A DNA stretch of 64,000 nt from Ectobacillus sp048976805 (lineage in GTDB: Bacteria; Bacillota; Bacilli; Bacillales; Bacillaceae_G): positions 14,883 through 78,882 of the forward strand of contig JBHGUR010000074.1 of the NCBI GenBank assembly GCA_048976805.1, given 5' to 3'. The notes beneath the pieces are model-generated. The model was not told the DNA's origin. It did not search any database and saw only the letters and a list, made by a program, of their open reading frames with translations. How positions within the stretch are numbered: the stretch's first letter is position 1; each line of letters begins with the position of its first letter. Shown here one piece after another: positions 50,952-58,944 of this stretch. Position numbers and translations under genes: made by a program.

Positions 50952-50982
50952 AAATATGGCAGCGGGAAAAAACGCTGCCATA
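50952..50982. terminator. Hairpin between converging GT2 and HAD genes
   Basis: ATATGGCAGCG and CGCTGCCATAT form an 11-bp stem around an 8-base A-rich loop. On the minus strand it is followed by a T-rich tract. Confidence 0.8.
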
Positions 50983-50994
50983 TGCCAAAAACAT

Positions 50995-51816
50995 TTAGCT
51001 CAGTACCGCTTGTTTTAATACAAACTCTTCGACAACCTTCGCAACGCCGTCATTCATATTTGTATCTGTTACATACTCCGCTTTTTCCTTAATATCATCT
51101 GGCGCGTTGCCCATCGCAACGCCAAGGCCGGCAAACTCGATCATCGCAAGGTCGTTGTAGCTGTCGCCCATTGCGATTACCTCTTCGCGCGTGATGCCGA
51201 GTTTCTGAATTAAGTGATTCAAGCTTGTTCCTTTTGTTACGCCGTTTTCGGTAAACTCCAAGAAGAACGGCTTAGAACGCATAACAGCTAATTCTCCCGC
51301 AAGCTCTTGCTGCAGCTGTTTCTCCGCTTTTGCCAATCTTTCTGGGTCCTCCATCATCAATACTTTTACAACCGGCGCTGTTACAGCTTCTAGTAAACTA
51401 GGAACCTCTACAACCTCCATGCCGGTAATCTCGGCTTCAATTTCTGTATATTGGTTATTCGCTTCTGTCACGATTGTGTCTCCGATATAGGTGTGAATCC
51501 AAAGGTTTTCGCGGCGGCTGATTTCTCGTAAACGGTGGACGGTTTCCGGCGAAAGCGTGCTGGAAAATAGTTCTTCCTCCGTTGTGCAGTTGATGATTTT
51601 TGCGCCGTTAAAAGATAAAATGAAGCTTCCGTATTCCTCTAAGCGAAGCTCCTTTGCAACGCTGCGCATCGCATAAGTCGGGCGCCCGGAAGCTAGCACG
51701 ACCTTCACTCCCAATTTTTGCGCCTCCATCAGCGCTTGCTTTGTGCGCGGGGAAATCGTATGGTCATCGCGAAGCAATGTATCATCCAAGTCTAGTACAA
51801 TCATTTTATATGGCAT
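50995..51816 (-). CDS. HAD-superfamily phosphatase, Cof type
   Basis: 273 residues. The HAD motifs are MIVLDLDDTLLRDDH (nucleophile Asp), VVLASGRPTYAM, then the lysine in FTENGVTKGTSLNHLI and IAMGDSYNDLAMIEFAG. The cap domain lies about 85-185. Cof-type enzymes dephosphorylate sugar phosphates, flavin or PLP precursors; the exact one is not evident. Two ATG codons are possible; the one at 51816 has better spacing to AAAGGA than the one at 51822. Confidence 0.9.
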   Translation of the reverse strand: MPYKMIVLDLDDTLLRDDHTISPRTKQALMEAQKLGVKVVLASGRPTYAMRSVAKELRLEEYGSFILSFNGAKIINCTTEEELFSSTLSPETVHRLREISRRENLWIHTYIGDTIVTEANNQYTEIEAEITGMEVVEVPSLLEAVTAPVVKVLMMEDPERLAKAEKQLQQELAGELAVMRSKPFFLEFTENGVTKGTSLNHLIQKLGITREEVIAMGDSYNDLAMIEFAGLGVAMGNAPDDIKEKAEYVTDTNMNDGVAKVVEEFVLKQAVLS

Positions 51817-51867
51817 ATACATAATTCCTTTCTGGAATGGATTTCACACTATTATCCTATCAATAAT

Positions 51868-51910
51868 AAAAAAATAACGCAATGAGAGACGGTTTCCATC
51901 TCATTGCGTT
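51868..51910 (-). terminator. Terminator overlapping the stop codon of the NCS2 permease gene
   Basis: AACGCAATGAGA (minus strand, 51910-51899) pairs with TCTCATTGCGTT (51887-51876), followed by ATTTTTTTATT. The stop TGA is part of the 5' arm. Confidence 0.9.
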
Positions 51911-53184
51911 TCTTTTTGCTTGCTTTCGGAAAGCGATGCGTCCAAAATGATCGCCATCACGGCTCCGAGCACGAGCCCGTTGCTTAAAAGGGCGGAAAGG
52001 ACCGGCGGCAAAGAGGAAAATGCTTGCGCCGGCACGAACATCACTCCAATTCCGGTAAAAAGGGAAAGCCCGGCGACGCGGAACATTTTCTCTTTATCTG
52101 TTACCGTCCCGTACTCCCGAAAGGCCAGGCCGACCATGCTGGCGAATACAGGGTAAATAGCGGCGTATCCGACTGCAGCCGGAATGGCGGCAAGAAAGGC
52201 GGTCACGCCGGGAAATAGGCTGACGGACATAATCAATGCCGAGCCGAGGAAAAACGGGAGCCGCTTGTTGATTTTGGAAGTGGCAATAAAACCGGCAGAG
52301 CCGGAAATTGCGACCGGGCCAATGGAAGAAAACACTCCGCCAAGCAGCTGATTAATACCTGCCATCATTCCCGCTTGCTTAAAGCGGCCCTTTTCAAAAG
52401 GAATATTTTGTCTTTCCAATACTTGTTGGACGACGCGGATGCTTGCTAACATATTAGTAAGCAGCAGCAGTGTCACAAATAAAACGGTAATAGCCATATT
52501 TGCTTCCATGCGCGGCATGCCAAATACGAATAAAGATGGCAGCTGCACAATATCATAAACGGGCGTAACCGGTTTGGAAAAGCCGAATATAGAAAATAAC
52601 GGCCATCCGGCAAGAATACTTAGCAAAACGGCGTATGGGCCGACATAAGGCAGCTTCATTAAAAGGATTGTAAATAGTACAATAGCGAAGGAAAGAAGCA
52701 GCATGCTGCCGTTAATTTTTGTATTTTCGCCCGTAAGTCCCGCCATTCCCTTTAAGAAGGAGCCGCTAAGCTGGGCTACTAACAGAAATAAATATGTACC
52801 GATAACAGTCGGCGTAAAGTATTTTACAAGTCTTTCAATTAAGCCAAATAGACTGAGTGCGATGGAAAAAATGCCGCTTAACAAAAACGCGTACTGCATA
52901 ACGCGCAGCGTTTCATTTGCGGAGCCGAATAGCACTGTGCCAAGCCCAGCGTAAAGGGACATGACTCCCCACCAAAGCCCGGCCGGCCCTTCTTGAATGG
53001 GCAGCTTATGCCCGAATAAGGCTTGCAGTATGCCGGCTGCGCCGAGCACAAATAATGTGCGCTGAATAAAGGATATTGCCTCCGCGCCTTCTAAGCCGTA
53101 GGATGACGCGATGCTGATGGGAACGACGATGCTCCCGGCCAAAATAAAGAAAGCCCACTGCAGGGCAGATAAGATAAGTTTCAT
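51901..53184 (-). CDS. NCS2-family purine/uracil permease (YwdJ-like)
   Basis: 427 residues, about 12-14 membrane segments. FILAGSIVVPISIASSYG near the start and GVFSSIGPVAISGSAGFIATSKI (about 295-317) fit the nucleobase/ascorbate transporter signature. GPAGLWWGVMSLYAG is the first re-entrant region. It imports a purine or uracil by proton symport; which base is not clear. Position near ung, YwdI and YwdK matches B. subtilis ywdJ. Start at 53184 after AGAGGGG. Confidence 0.85.
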   Translation of the reverse strand: MKLILSALQWAFFILAGSIVVPISIASSYGLEGAEAISFIQRTLFVLGAAGILQALFGHKLPIQEGPAGLWWGVMSLYAGLGTVLFGSANETLRVMQYAFLLSGIFSIALSLFGLIERLVKYFTPTVIGTYLFLLVAQLSGSFLKGMAGLTGENTKINGSMLLLSFAIVLFTILLMKLPYVGPYAVLLSILAGWPLFSIFGFSKPVTPVYDIVQLPSLFVFGMPRMEANMAITVLFVTLLLLTNMLASIRVVQQVLERQNIPFEKGRFKQAGMMAGINQLLGGVFSSIGPVAISGSAGFIATSKINKRLPFFLGSALIMSVSLFPGVTAFLAAIPAAVGYAAIYPVFASMVGLAFREYGTVTDKEKMFRVAGLSLFTGIGVMFVPAQAFSSLPPVLSALLSNGLVLGAVMAIILDASLSESKQKETQ

Positions 53185-53208
53185 GATATCCCCTCTTTTC
53201 ACTTTACT

Positions 53209-53238
53209 ATTATAAGTGCATTTTTTAAAGTTTGGCAA
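53209..53238 (-). promoter_or_regulatory. Sigma-A promoter of the NCS2 permease
   Basis: TTGCCA (53233-53238) and TATAAT (53209-53214) on the minus strand, 18-base spacer, close to the start codon. No purine riboswitch was found between them and the gene. Confidence 0.78.
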
Positions 53239-53293
53239 AATATACAATCCTGTAAATCTAAATTGAAAAACGATATAAACTGAGGGAGCGTCC

Positions 53294-53523
53294 ACTATAT
53301 ATATAAATCCATCTTAATTTTTCAACATATATATAAATGACTTATTACTTCAACATTTCCATAGGCTATGTCGAACAAATCAGCAGTGGCACTCATGTCC
53401 TCTCTTTGTTTTTCCATCGCATGTGGCAGAAAAAGGCCCTGACCGCTTCTACGCATGGCCAGATGCTCTTGACCACCTAAAAAGAATGGTTTTATGTCGT
53501 TTTTTTATTTGGATTTATATAGA
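53294..53523 (-). repeat. Family B structured repeat, copy B5
   Basis: The reverse complement begins CTATATAAATCCAAAT and has GAGCATCTGGCCATGCG, AGCGGTCAGGGCC, GAAAAACAAAGAGAGGACATG and GACATAGCCTATGG, matching B3. A 3' extension with a further ATATATAT block makes it the longest copy. It fills most of the gap upstream of the K+ channel gene. Confidence 0.82.
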
Positions 53524-53580
53524 GAAGACCTGATTTATGTATTATACTGCAATAAAAAATTGAATATATAGGAGAAGAAT

Positions 53581-54573
53581 ATGAACGCATACAAGCAGCT
53601 GCTTATTGCTATATTTTGTATGATTGTTGTCATTATCGTCGGGACAATCGGCTTTATGATTTTAGAGCATCTTAGCTTATTTGATTCGCTGTGGATGACG
53701 ATGATTACCGTGCTGACTGTAGGCTATGGCGATGCGATTCCGAGAACGGAAGATGGTAAAATATTTGCGATGCTCATTATCCCGCTTGGCATCGGCATCG
53801 TCACCTATGCAATCGGGGCCGTGTCGGCGCTTATTATTGAAGGGGATATTTTTCAAGTGATGGGGAGAAGAAAAATGGAGAAGAGGATTGCTAATTTACG
53901 TGATCATATTATTGTGTGCGGCTGCGGGAGGGTCGGCTTGCAAATTGTACAGGAGTTAAAGCAAAAAAATATTCCGCTCGTTGTTATAGATAAGAATATG
54001 GATGTGTTGGAAGGGCATGAAGTTTTATATATTGAGGGAGATGCTACAGAAGACCGCGTGCTGCATCAGGCCGGCATTACACGTGCAGCAGGGCTTGTTG
54101 CTGTGCTGCCGCAAGATGCAGAGAACGTATTTATTACGCTGACAGCGCGCGGATTGCAGCCGGACATTCAGATTGTAGCGCGGGCCGAAAGGGTAGATTC
54201 GGAGGAAAAGCTGCGCCGCGCCGGGGCGAATAAGGTGATTAATCCAGCGAGCATTGCCGGTAGGCGCATTGCGATGGACATTTTGAAGCCGCTTAGCGTA
54301 AATTACGTTGATACTGTTTTGTATGAAGCGGGAGAAATGTTCGGGATTGAGGAGATCCGCATTGCTAAACATTCTATTCTTGAGGGAAAAACGCTGCAGG
54401 AAAGCAATGTAAGAAACCGCTTTGATGTAACAGTGCTCGCCGTAATCCGCGGCAATATGGTAATTCATAATCCGACAGGGGAGGAAATGCTCCGCGAACG
54501 TGATATGATAATAGTGTTTGGCCCGGCGGAGAAGCTTAAACGATTGGAAAAAGCATGTCAAAATGATGGATGA
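53581..54573 (+). CDS. Potassium channel with RCK domains (MthK/YugO type)
   Basis: 330 residues. Two membrane helices (about 6-28 and 60-85) flank the pore helix and selectivity filter TVLTVGYGDAIP. The cytoplasmic RCK/TrkA-N domain begins DHIIVCGCGRVGLQIVQEL, with the NAD(H)/ligand loop, then GDATEDRVLHQAG and VIVARAERVDSEEKL-like strands. TrkA-C (about 240-325) ends the protein. It is a ligand-gated K+ channel at the cell membrane. AGGAG lies before the ATG at 53581. The small YwdI gene starts 10 bases after its stop. Confidence 0.93.
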   Translation: MNAYKQLLIAIFCMIVVIIVGTIGFMILEHLSLFDSLWMTMITVLTVGYGDAIPRTEDGKIFAMLIIPLGIGIVTYAIGAVSALIIEGDIFQVMGRRKMEKRIANLRDHIIVCGCGRVGLQIVQELKQKNIPLVVIDKNMDVLEGHEVLYIEGDATEDRVLHQAGITRAAGLVAVLPQDAENVFITLTARGLQPDIQIVARAERVDSEEKLRRAGANKVINPASIAGRRIAMDILKPLSVNYVDTVLYEAGEMFGIEEIRIAKHSILEGKTLQESNVRNRFDVTVLAVIRGNMVIHNPTGEEMLRERDMIIVFGPAEKLKRLEKACQNDG

Positions 54574-54583
54574 GGTGAAGAAA

Positions 54584-54841
54584 ATGCAAGTATCTATAGA
54601 TGCAATCTTAAACAAAATGGCGAAAGAGCTCGCGCTTGCACAGCAAACAAAGCAGGACATACAGAAAATAAGGGAGCATGTAATGGCGATACGAACTTTG
54701 TGCGATTTAGTGCTGGAAGAACAAAAGGAAGCACGCCCTGCGCAGCCGCAATTTGCGCCCCAGGCAATTGCTCCGGCTTCCATTAAGCTGCCTTACTTTG
54801 AAGAAGATGACGCAAACGGCGATTCTTTATTGGATTTCTAA
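54584..54841 (+). CDS. YwdI-family small protein (DUF5327)
   Basis: 85 residues. The N-terminal half is helical (ILNKMAKELALAQQTKQDIQ, then HVMAIRTLCDLVLEEQKEA), and the C-terminal half is rich in Pro, Ala and Gln, ending FEEDDANGDSLLDF. The pattern and the location next to YwdK match B. subtilis YwdI. Function unknown. The start follows GAGGTG at six bases; a longer frame would overlap the channel gene. Confidence 0.8.
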   Translation: MQVSIDAILNKMAKELALAQQTKQDIQKIREHVMAIRTLCDLVLEEQKEARPAQPQFAPQAIAPASIKLPYFEEDDANGDSLLDF

Positions 54842-54903
54842 TATTGGATTATTGCCGGAATTTTCTTTATGATAGAGGTAAAAACAGAAGCGGGTGAATA
54901 TTG

Positions 54904-55275
54904 ATGAAAATCTTTTTTCTTTTAGGGTGTATTAGCGCCTTTTTAGCAGTGGCTCTCGGCGCATTCGGGGCGCACGGCTTAGAAGGAAGAATTTCCGCGA
55001 AAATGCTGGAAACGTGGAAGACGGGGGTTACATACCAAATGCTTCATGCCGGCGGGCTGTTCGTTGTGGCATTTCTGATGGATAAGCTTCCAGGCTCTTC
55101 TCTTATTTCTGCAGCGGGCTGGTTTATGGCTGCAGGTATTGTTTTATTTTCCGGAAGTTTATATGTACTGAGCACATCAGGCATTAAAATATTGGGTGCC
55201 ATTACACCGTTTGGGGGCGTTGCGTTCCTGGCAGCATGGGTGCTGCTTGGCATTGCGGCAACAAAAGGGCTGTAA
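54904..55275 (+). CDS. DUF423 membrane protein (YwdK)
   Basis: 123 residues with four hydrophobic segments. FFLLGCISAFLAVALGAFGAHGLEGR and KTGVTYQMLHAGGLFVVAFL are the DUF423 hallmarks, then FSGSLYVLSTSGIKILGAITPFGG. Function unknown. The start ATG at 54904 follows GGGTGA; a TTG one codon upstream is less likely. Confidence 0.9.
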   Translation: MKIFFLLGCISAFLAVALGAFGAHGLEGRISAKMLETWKTGVTYQMLHAGGLFVVAFLMDKLPGSSLISAAGWFMAAGIVLFSGSLYVLSTSGIKILGAITPFGGVAFLAAWVLLGIAATKGL

Positions 55276-55353
55276 AGAAAACCCGGCAATTGGCAAAGTG
55301 CTGAAGGCGAAGACAGAGGCGCAGCTTCCCTTACACTCTATTTTTTAAATGCA

Positions 55354-55556
55354 GGCTCTGTTAAAGGCCAATGTTGATTTTTATATAACGTACGCCTGTA
55401 CATCACGGCTACACAGAACCAATAGCAGCCTGCACTCATGTTCTCCCCCTGGTTTTCCTGTGGACGAGTCAAACCTAGACCTTGACCGTTACTGCACACG
55501 GCTGGGAGCGCTTTGCCCCTCTAAAAAAGGGATCAACACTAACGTTTAACACAGCC
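55354..55556 (-). repeat. Chimeric repeat: family B core inside family A-type termini (copy B6)
   Basis: The outer ends are GGCTCTGTTAAAGGCCAATGTTGAT and ATCAACACTAACGTTTAACACAGCC, a terminal inverted repeat like that of family A. The inside is a family B core in reverse orientation (GGAAAACCAGGGGGAGAAC, GTGTAGCCGTGATGTACAGG). It is 203 bp long. GTGCA and TGTAC in the core can pair. Confidence 0.82.
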
Positions 55557-55566
55557 AAAATGTAAA

Positions 55567-55604
55567 AAAGAAAGCTGGCAGTCATGAGGCTGCCAGCTTT
55601 CTTT
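55567..55604 (-). terminator. Terminator of gerQ
   Basis: AAAGAAAGCTGGCAG and CTGCCAGCTTTCTTT form a perfect 15-bp stem directly at the gerQ stop codon, with T residues following on the minus strand. Confidence 0.92.
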
Positions 55605-56050
55605 TATCTTGGCCTTGGCGCATAAGTTGCCGGTTGTGTTTGCGGGAAGTAAATAATTTCTTCCGGAAATTCCACATAGTCTAAGTAAATCATAAGAAGC
55701 AAATAGCGCTTTCCTGTAGCCGGTTCGCTTATAATGACATGGTCGCGCCCTGCTGCTTCAATAATTCCTTTATAGGCCTGCGTGCCGAGCGAGCTTCCCC
55801 GTTCATATGTCATGTAAATAGTTGCCTGCTTTCCTTTATTGAGGCGCAAGATATTTTCGATATAAGATTGTTCAAGCGGCAGCTGCCCCGTAGCGGCTGC
55901 AAATTGCGCCTGTGCCGCATCTACCGCTTGCTGGGGCGCAGCCTGCTGCTGCCCGTAATATCCTTGCGGCGGTATTTGCTGTGCAGGCGGCAGCTGTCCG
56001 CCGGAAGGCTGGAAGAAGCCTGTTCCATAGTAAGGATTTTGGTTTACCAT
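55604..56050 (-). CDS. gerQ: Spore coat protein GerQ
   Basis: 148 residues. The N-terminal part (1-55) is rich in Gln, Pro, Tyr and Gly (YYGTGFFQPSGGQLPPAQQ). The conserved GerQ domain (about 60-135) reads QSYIENILRLNKGKQATIYMTYE, GIIEAAGRDHVIISEP and LLLMIYLDYVEFPEEI. GerQ is needed for CwlJ localisation in the spore coat and is cross-linked by transglutaminase in B. subtilis. It follows cwlJ by 25 bases on the same strand; GAGGAGG precedes the ATG. Confidence 0.96.
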   Translation of the reverse strand: MVNQNPYYGTGFFQPSGGQLPPAQQIPPQGYYGQQQAAPQQAVDAAQAQFAAATGQLPLEQSYIENILRLNKGKQATIYMTYERGSSLGTQAYKGIIEAAGRDHVIISEPATGKRYLLLMIYLDYVEFPEEIIYFPQTQPATYAPRPR

Positions 56051-56075
56051 AATAATCCTCCTCGTCAGTTATGGT

Positions 56076-56504
56076 TTAGATAGAATAGACTTTTGGGCAA
56101 TCAGCTCCCGTTGGATAGAAGAAGCAATGTTTTTTATACCGTCCTGAATTTCTTTGGTTAAACCAAGTGTTTGGGCACGGCCCATCAGGGCGGAAAAACC
56201 AAAGGCTGTACGTAGCCGGCCAAAAACGTTCGCCCTGGATGACCCGGCGCGCGAGTGCTATATCGCTTTCTCTTGCCCTTTGGTAAAAATATCCCTTTTG
56301 TGTTGCTTCAAATCCCCCCGGTTGCTGAAAGACCATTTGCTGCAGGTCTCTAATTCTTTTAAAGTCTAAGCAGTTTCCAAGAACACGGTTAACTCCTACA
56401 TTTCCTACCATCAACATTCCTAACTGCCCTTCGCCTTCAGCTTCGGCCCGCATTAAGCGCGCGAGCAGCTTTACATGCTCTTCTGTATAGTTAATGACTG
56501 CCAT
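56076..56504 (-). CDS. cwlJ: Spore cortex-lytic enzyme CwlJ
   Basis: 142 residues, the usual length. It hydrolyses cortex peptidoglycan during germination, triggered by Ca-dipicolinate. The SleB-like catalytic domain covers nearly all of it: LLARLMRAEAEGEGQLGMLMVGNVGVNRV has the catalytic Glu, and VIQGERFWPATYSLWFFRPDGPCPNTW with GRYKKHCFFYP follows. No signal peptide, as expected for a protein made in the mother cell. The start follows AGGTGA; the longer frame is discounted. Confidence 0.96.
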   Translation of the reverse strand: MAVINYTEEHVKLLARLMRAEAEGEGQLGMLMVGNVGVNRVLGNCLDFKRIRDLQQMVFQQPGGFEATQKGYFYQRARESDIALARRVIQGERFWPATYSLWFFRPDGPCPNTWFNQRNSGRYKKHCFFYPTGADCPKVYSI

Positions 56505-56675
56505 AAGTTCACCTCGCTTTTCTATATGCATACAAAGAAGCTGGTTCTTAGGTGCTTGCACGTTATCTGGGGAAAAGCGATTGTTTGTAGAAGAACCACT
56601 ATTTCATACGTATGAGGAAGGACTAGGAGATATGACAAATAAGAAATGAGCACGGTTATATTCACGGTCTTGCAT

Positions 56676-56706
56676 ATAAAAAGGCTTTCCACTGAAACGG
56701 GAAGCC
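56676..56706 (-). terminator. Terminator of the gerA operon
   Basis: GGCTTCCC and GGAAAGCC (minus strand) form a stem with one G-T pair, followed by TTTTTATAT. It lies 50 bases beyond the gerC stop. Confidence 0.85.
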
Positions 56707-56755
56707 CCTCTATAAACTGATATCTCTGCAATTGCTTTGTTTGAAAATGGTGAAA

Positions 56756-57835
56756 TCACTCGGCGATGCCAGCTTGGGTAATTTGGACATTGACTTTCAC
56801 ATAGATAGGAATAGAAGCATATTGTTTTTCCCATTTTTTTATATTAAAATTCCTAGTTTGGCTTCTTGCCCTGTCTCCTATTCCCAATGGGTCTATATGT
56901 TCTTTTTGGAACATTCGCATCATCTTCAGGGCCTCCTTTTGAATTTGCTTTTCAATTTGCGCTTCAAATTTATTTATTGCCTTAAAATCACGGACGGCTA
57001 AATCAGGAGATTCTACCACCCGCCCTTTCATGGAAAGGAAGATATGTACAGCTGGATTTGTGCTGCCATTTAAGATTTTATACTTTACAGAAGATCCGAT
57101 GTTCTGGATTGTAATGAAACCATGGGGCTTCATTTGAATTTCGTACATTCCTCTTTCAAAGGGCTCATATAGTGCTTTAAATATAAATCCTTGCTTATAT
57201 GGAATATATTTTCCAATATATTTGCCTTTCTTAAATAATGCGATTCCTTTAATGAAAATATGGTTTCCTCTTAAGCTGAGCAAGGGCATAATAGGATCCA
57301 ATCCTTTGCCCAAATAATGGTACAAAAAATGATGCAAATCCGTTTTTGGAAAATTAGTTTTGCTGTTTTGCTCTAGCAGCTGCTCTATATACATCCCGGG
57401 CCCTTGGCTCATAGGAGAGCGCAATTGTAAAAAAGGCATAGTCTCTCCTTCTGTAATCGCAAGATAAACATCCCTTCCAATATTCGGATCCCTTTGGAGT
57501 GTATCTACATAACGGTACAGGTTGCTGTGGGCCACTTTCTCTCCGTAAAGCACTGTCCTTACTTTTCCTACTAGTATTGGCTTAGGGGATTCCGCCTGCA
57601 GCAATTGGCGGATGCCTTTTCCTGTATAGGATACATTTGTTAGGATATCAGTTCTCGGTTGTACATTTTGCCCCGGGGGAGTAATCATCAAGGCTACAGT
57701 TCCCCGTACTTTATTCCCTTCGGCTTCATCAAATCCGATTGTTCTTGTTAACTGGACATCCTCCAAAATCTTTTTTTGTGCTCCGCACCCGCTCAATAAT
57801 AAGACAGAAAGCAAGATAAGTCCTATTCTATGCAT
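56756..57835 (-). CDS. gerC: Ger(x)C-family germinant receptor lipoprotein
   Basis: 359 residues. The signal peptide ends in a lipobox, LLSGCG, with Cys17 as the lipidation site. The mature part has family patterns LTRTIGFDEAEGNKVRGTVALM, LLQAESPKPILVGKVRTVLYGEK and GIALFKKGKYIGKY. This is the C subunit of a nutrient germinant receptor in the spore inner membrane. It overlaps gerB by eight bases. Which receptor (GerA, GerK and so on) it belongs to cannot be told. Confidence 0.94.
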   Translation of the reverse strand: MHRIGLILLSVLLLSGCGAQKKILEDVQLTRTIGFDEAEGNKVRGTVALMITPPGQNVQPRTDILTNVSYTGKGIRQLLQAESPKPILVGKVRTVLYGEKVAHSNLYRYVDTLQRDPNIGRDVYLAITEGETMPFLQLRSPMSQGPGMYIEQLLEQNSKTNFPKTDLHHFLYHYLGKGLDPIMPLLSLRGNHIFIKGIALFKKGKYIGKYIPYKQGFIFKALYEPFERGMYEIQMKPHGFITIQNIGSSVKYKILNGSTNPAVHIFLSMKGRVVESPDLAVRDFKAINKFEAQIEKQIQKEALKMMRMFQKEHIDPLGIGDRARSQTRNFNIKKWEKQYASIPIYVKVNVQITQAGIAE

Positions 57836-58925
57836 GCTTTCGTTTCCTCACTTTATAAATAAAAGTTTGTAATACATATAATAACGGAAAATATAAGTAA
57901 TTCGTATAGAAGCCTATAGCTGAAACTGCAGTATTAAAGCGGTCTATTTGTTCACGGTTCATAAGCAGGCCGCTTACAGCAAGGACGACCAGTAAAATAG
58001 GATAAAGGGCGAGACGCTGCGGAATGGCAAAGAGCTGCTTGGCGACGCGGCTGGCGGCCCATACGCTAAGACATACATTAGGCAATATAACAAACAGCCA
58101 AATTGCAATTCCCATATACTCAAATCGCTGCAAAAAAGGGAAATCGACTACCTTCCAAAGCGTCAGAGTTGCCCATACCGTGGACTTAAGCTGGTCCTGA
58201 TTAAAATAGGCAAAACTGACCAAAGCAGTGAACAAATAAATACTCATACTAAAGAGCAGCCCGAACTGGGCCCACTTCTCTGATTTTTTCGGTTCTTTTA
58301 GAAACGGATAATAAATGAAAATCAGTTCAAACCCCAAATAGTTTAAAGTCATCTTTTTTGCAGAGATCAAAATATCCTTAAAAGAGTGGTTCAATACGGG
58401 CAGCATGTTATAAAAGTGGGCTTCTTTTAACGGGAAGTATTTCAAAAAAAGCAATGGTATCGTAAAAAGCAAGCTTAATACGCATAATCCTGTTACAACC
58501 CGGAATCCTCCCGTAACAAAGCTATGGGCCAACAGCAGAAAAACAACTGTCAGGACCCAAATATTAACCTCGGGAAACATCCAAATTTGAATTACTTCCA
58601 GATAAGTTCTGAGCACTGTAATTACGAATGCGGTAAAATATAAGATAAAGTATAGGCTGAGTGCTCCGCCTACCCATTTTCCGAATAAATCATGATGAAT
58701 CGCCACAAGGTCATTTTGCCCCCGGTGCAAAATACGGTAACCAATCCAAAGCAAAACGCTGATAGACACTCCTGACACAATGATACTGATCCAAGCATCA
58801 TATCCGGCCGGCTGTGCGATATAGCGTTCAAATCCCAGAATGCCTACCCCGATTTGCATCGTGTGTATAAGATAGAAAGCAAAGTGCGGGGAGACTAAAC
58901 GATTTTCCTTAGGAAGCGGATGCAT
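57828..58925 (-). CDS. gerB: GerB-family germinant receptor permease subunit
   Basis: 365 residues, about ten membrane segments, an amino-acid-permease-like fold. It starts PLPKENRLVSPHFAFYLIHTMQIGVGILGF, the typical B-subunit N-terminus. It is believed to bind the nutrient germinant. It sits between gerA and gerC, 19 bases after gerA. AAAGGA precedes the ATG. Confidence 0.94.
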   Translation of the reverse strand: MHPLPKENRLVSPHFAFYLIHTMQIGVGILGFERYIAQPAGYDAWISIIVSGVSISVLLWIGYRILHRGQNDLVAIHHDLFGKWVGGALSLYFILYFTAFVITVLRTYLEVIQIWMFPEVNIWVLTVVFLLLAHSFVTGGFRVVTGLCVLSLLFTIPLLFLKYFPLKEAHFYNMLPVLNHSFKDILISAKKMTLNYLGFELIFIYYPFLKEPKKSEKWAQFGLLFSMSIYLFTALVSFAYFNQDQLKSTVWATLTLWKVVDFPFLQRFEYMGIAIWLFVILPNVCLSVWAASRVAKQLFAIPQRLALYPILLVVLAVSGLLMNREQIDRFNTAVSAIGFYTNYLYFPLLYVLQTFIYKVRKRKHA

Positions 58926-58944
58926 ATCTTTTCATTCCTTTTCT

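Noticed and set aside
53185..53300. Purine riboswitch before the nucleobase permease
   Set aside because: A good promoter lies close to the gene and the leader is too short; no conserved purine aptamer blocks are present.
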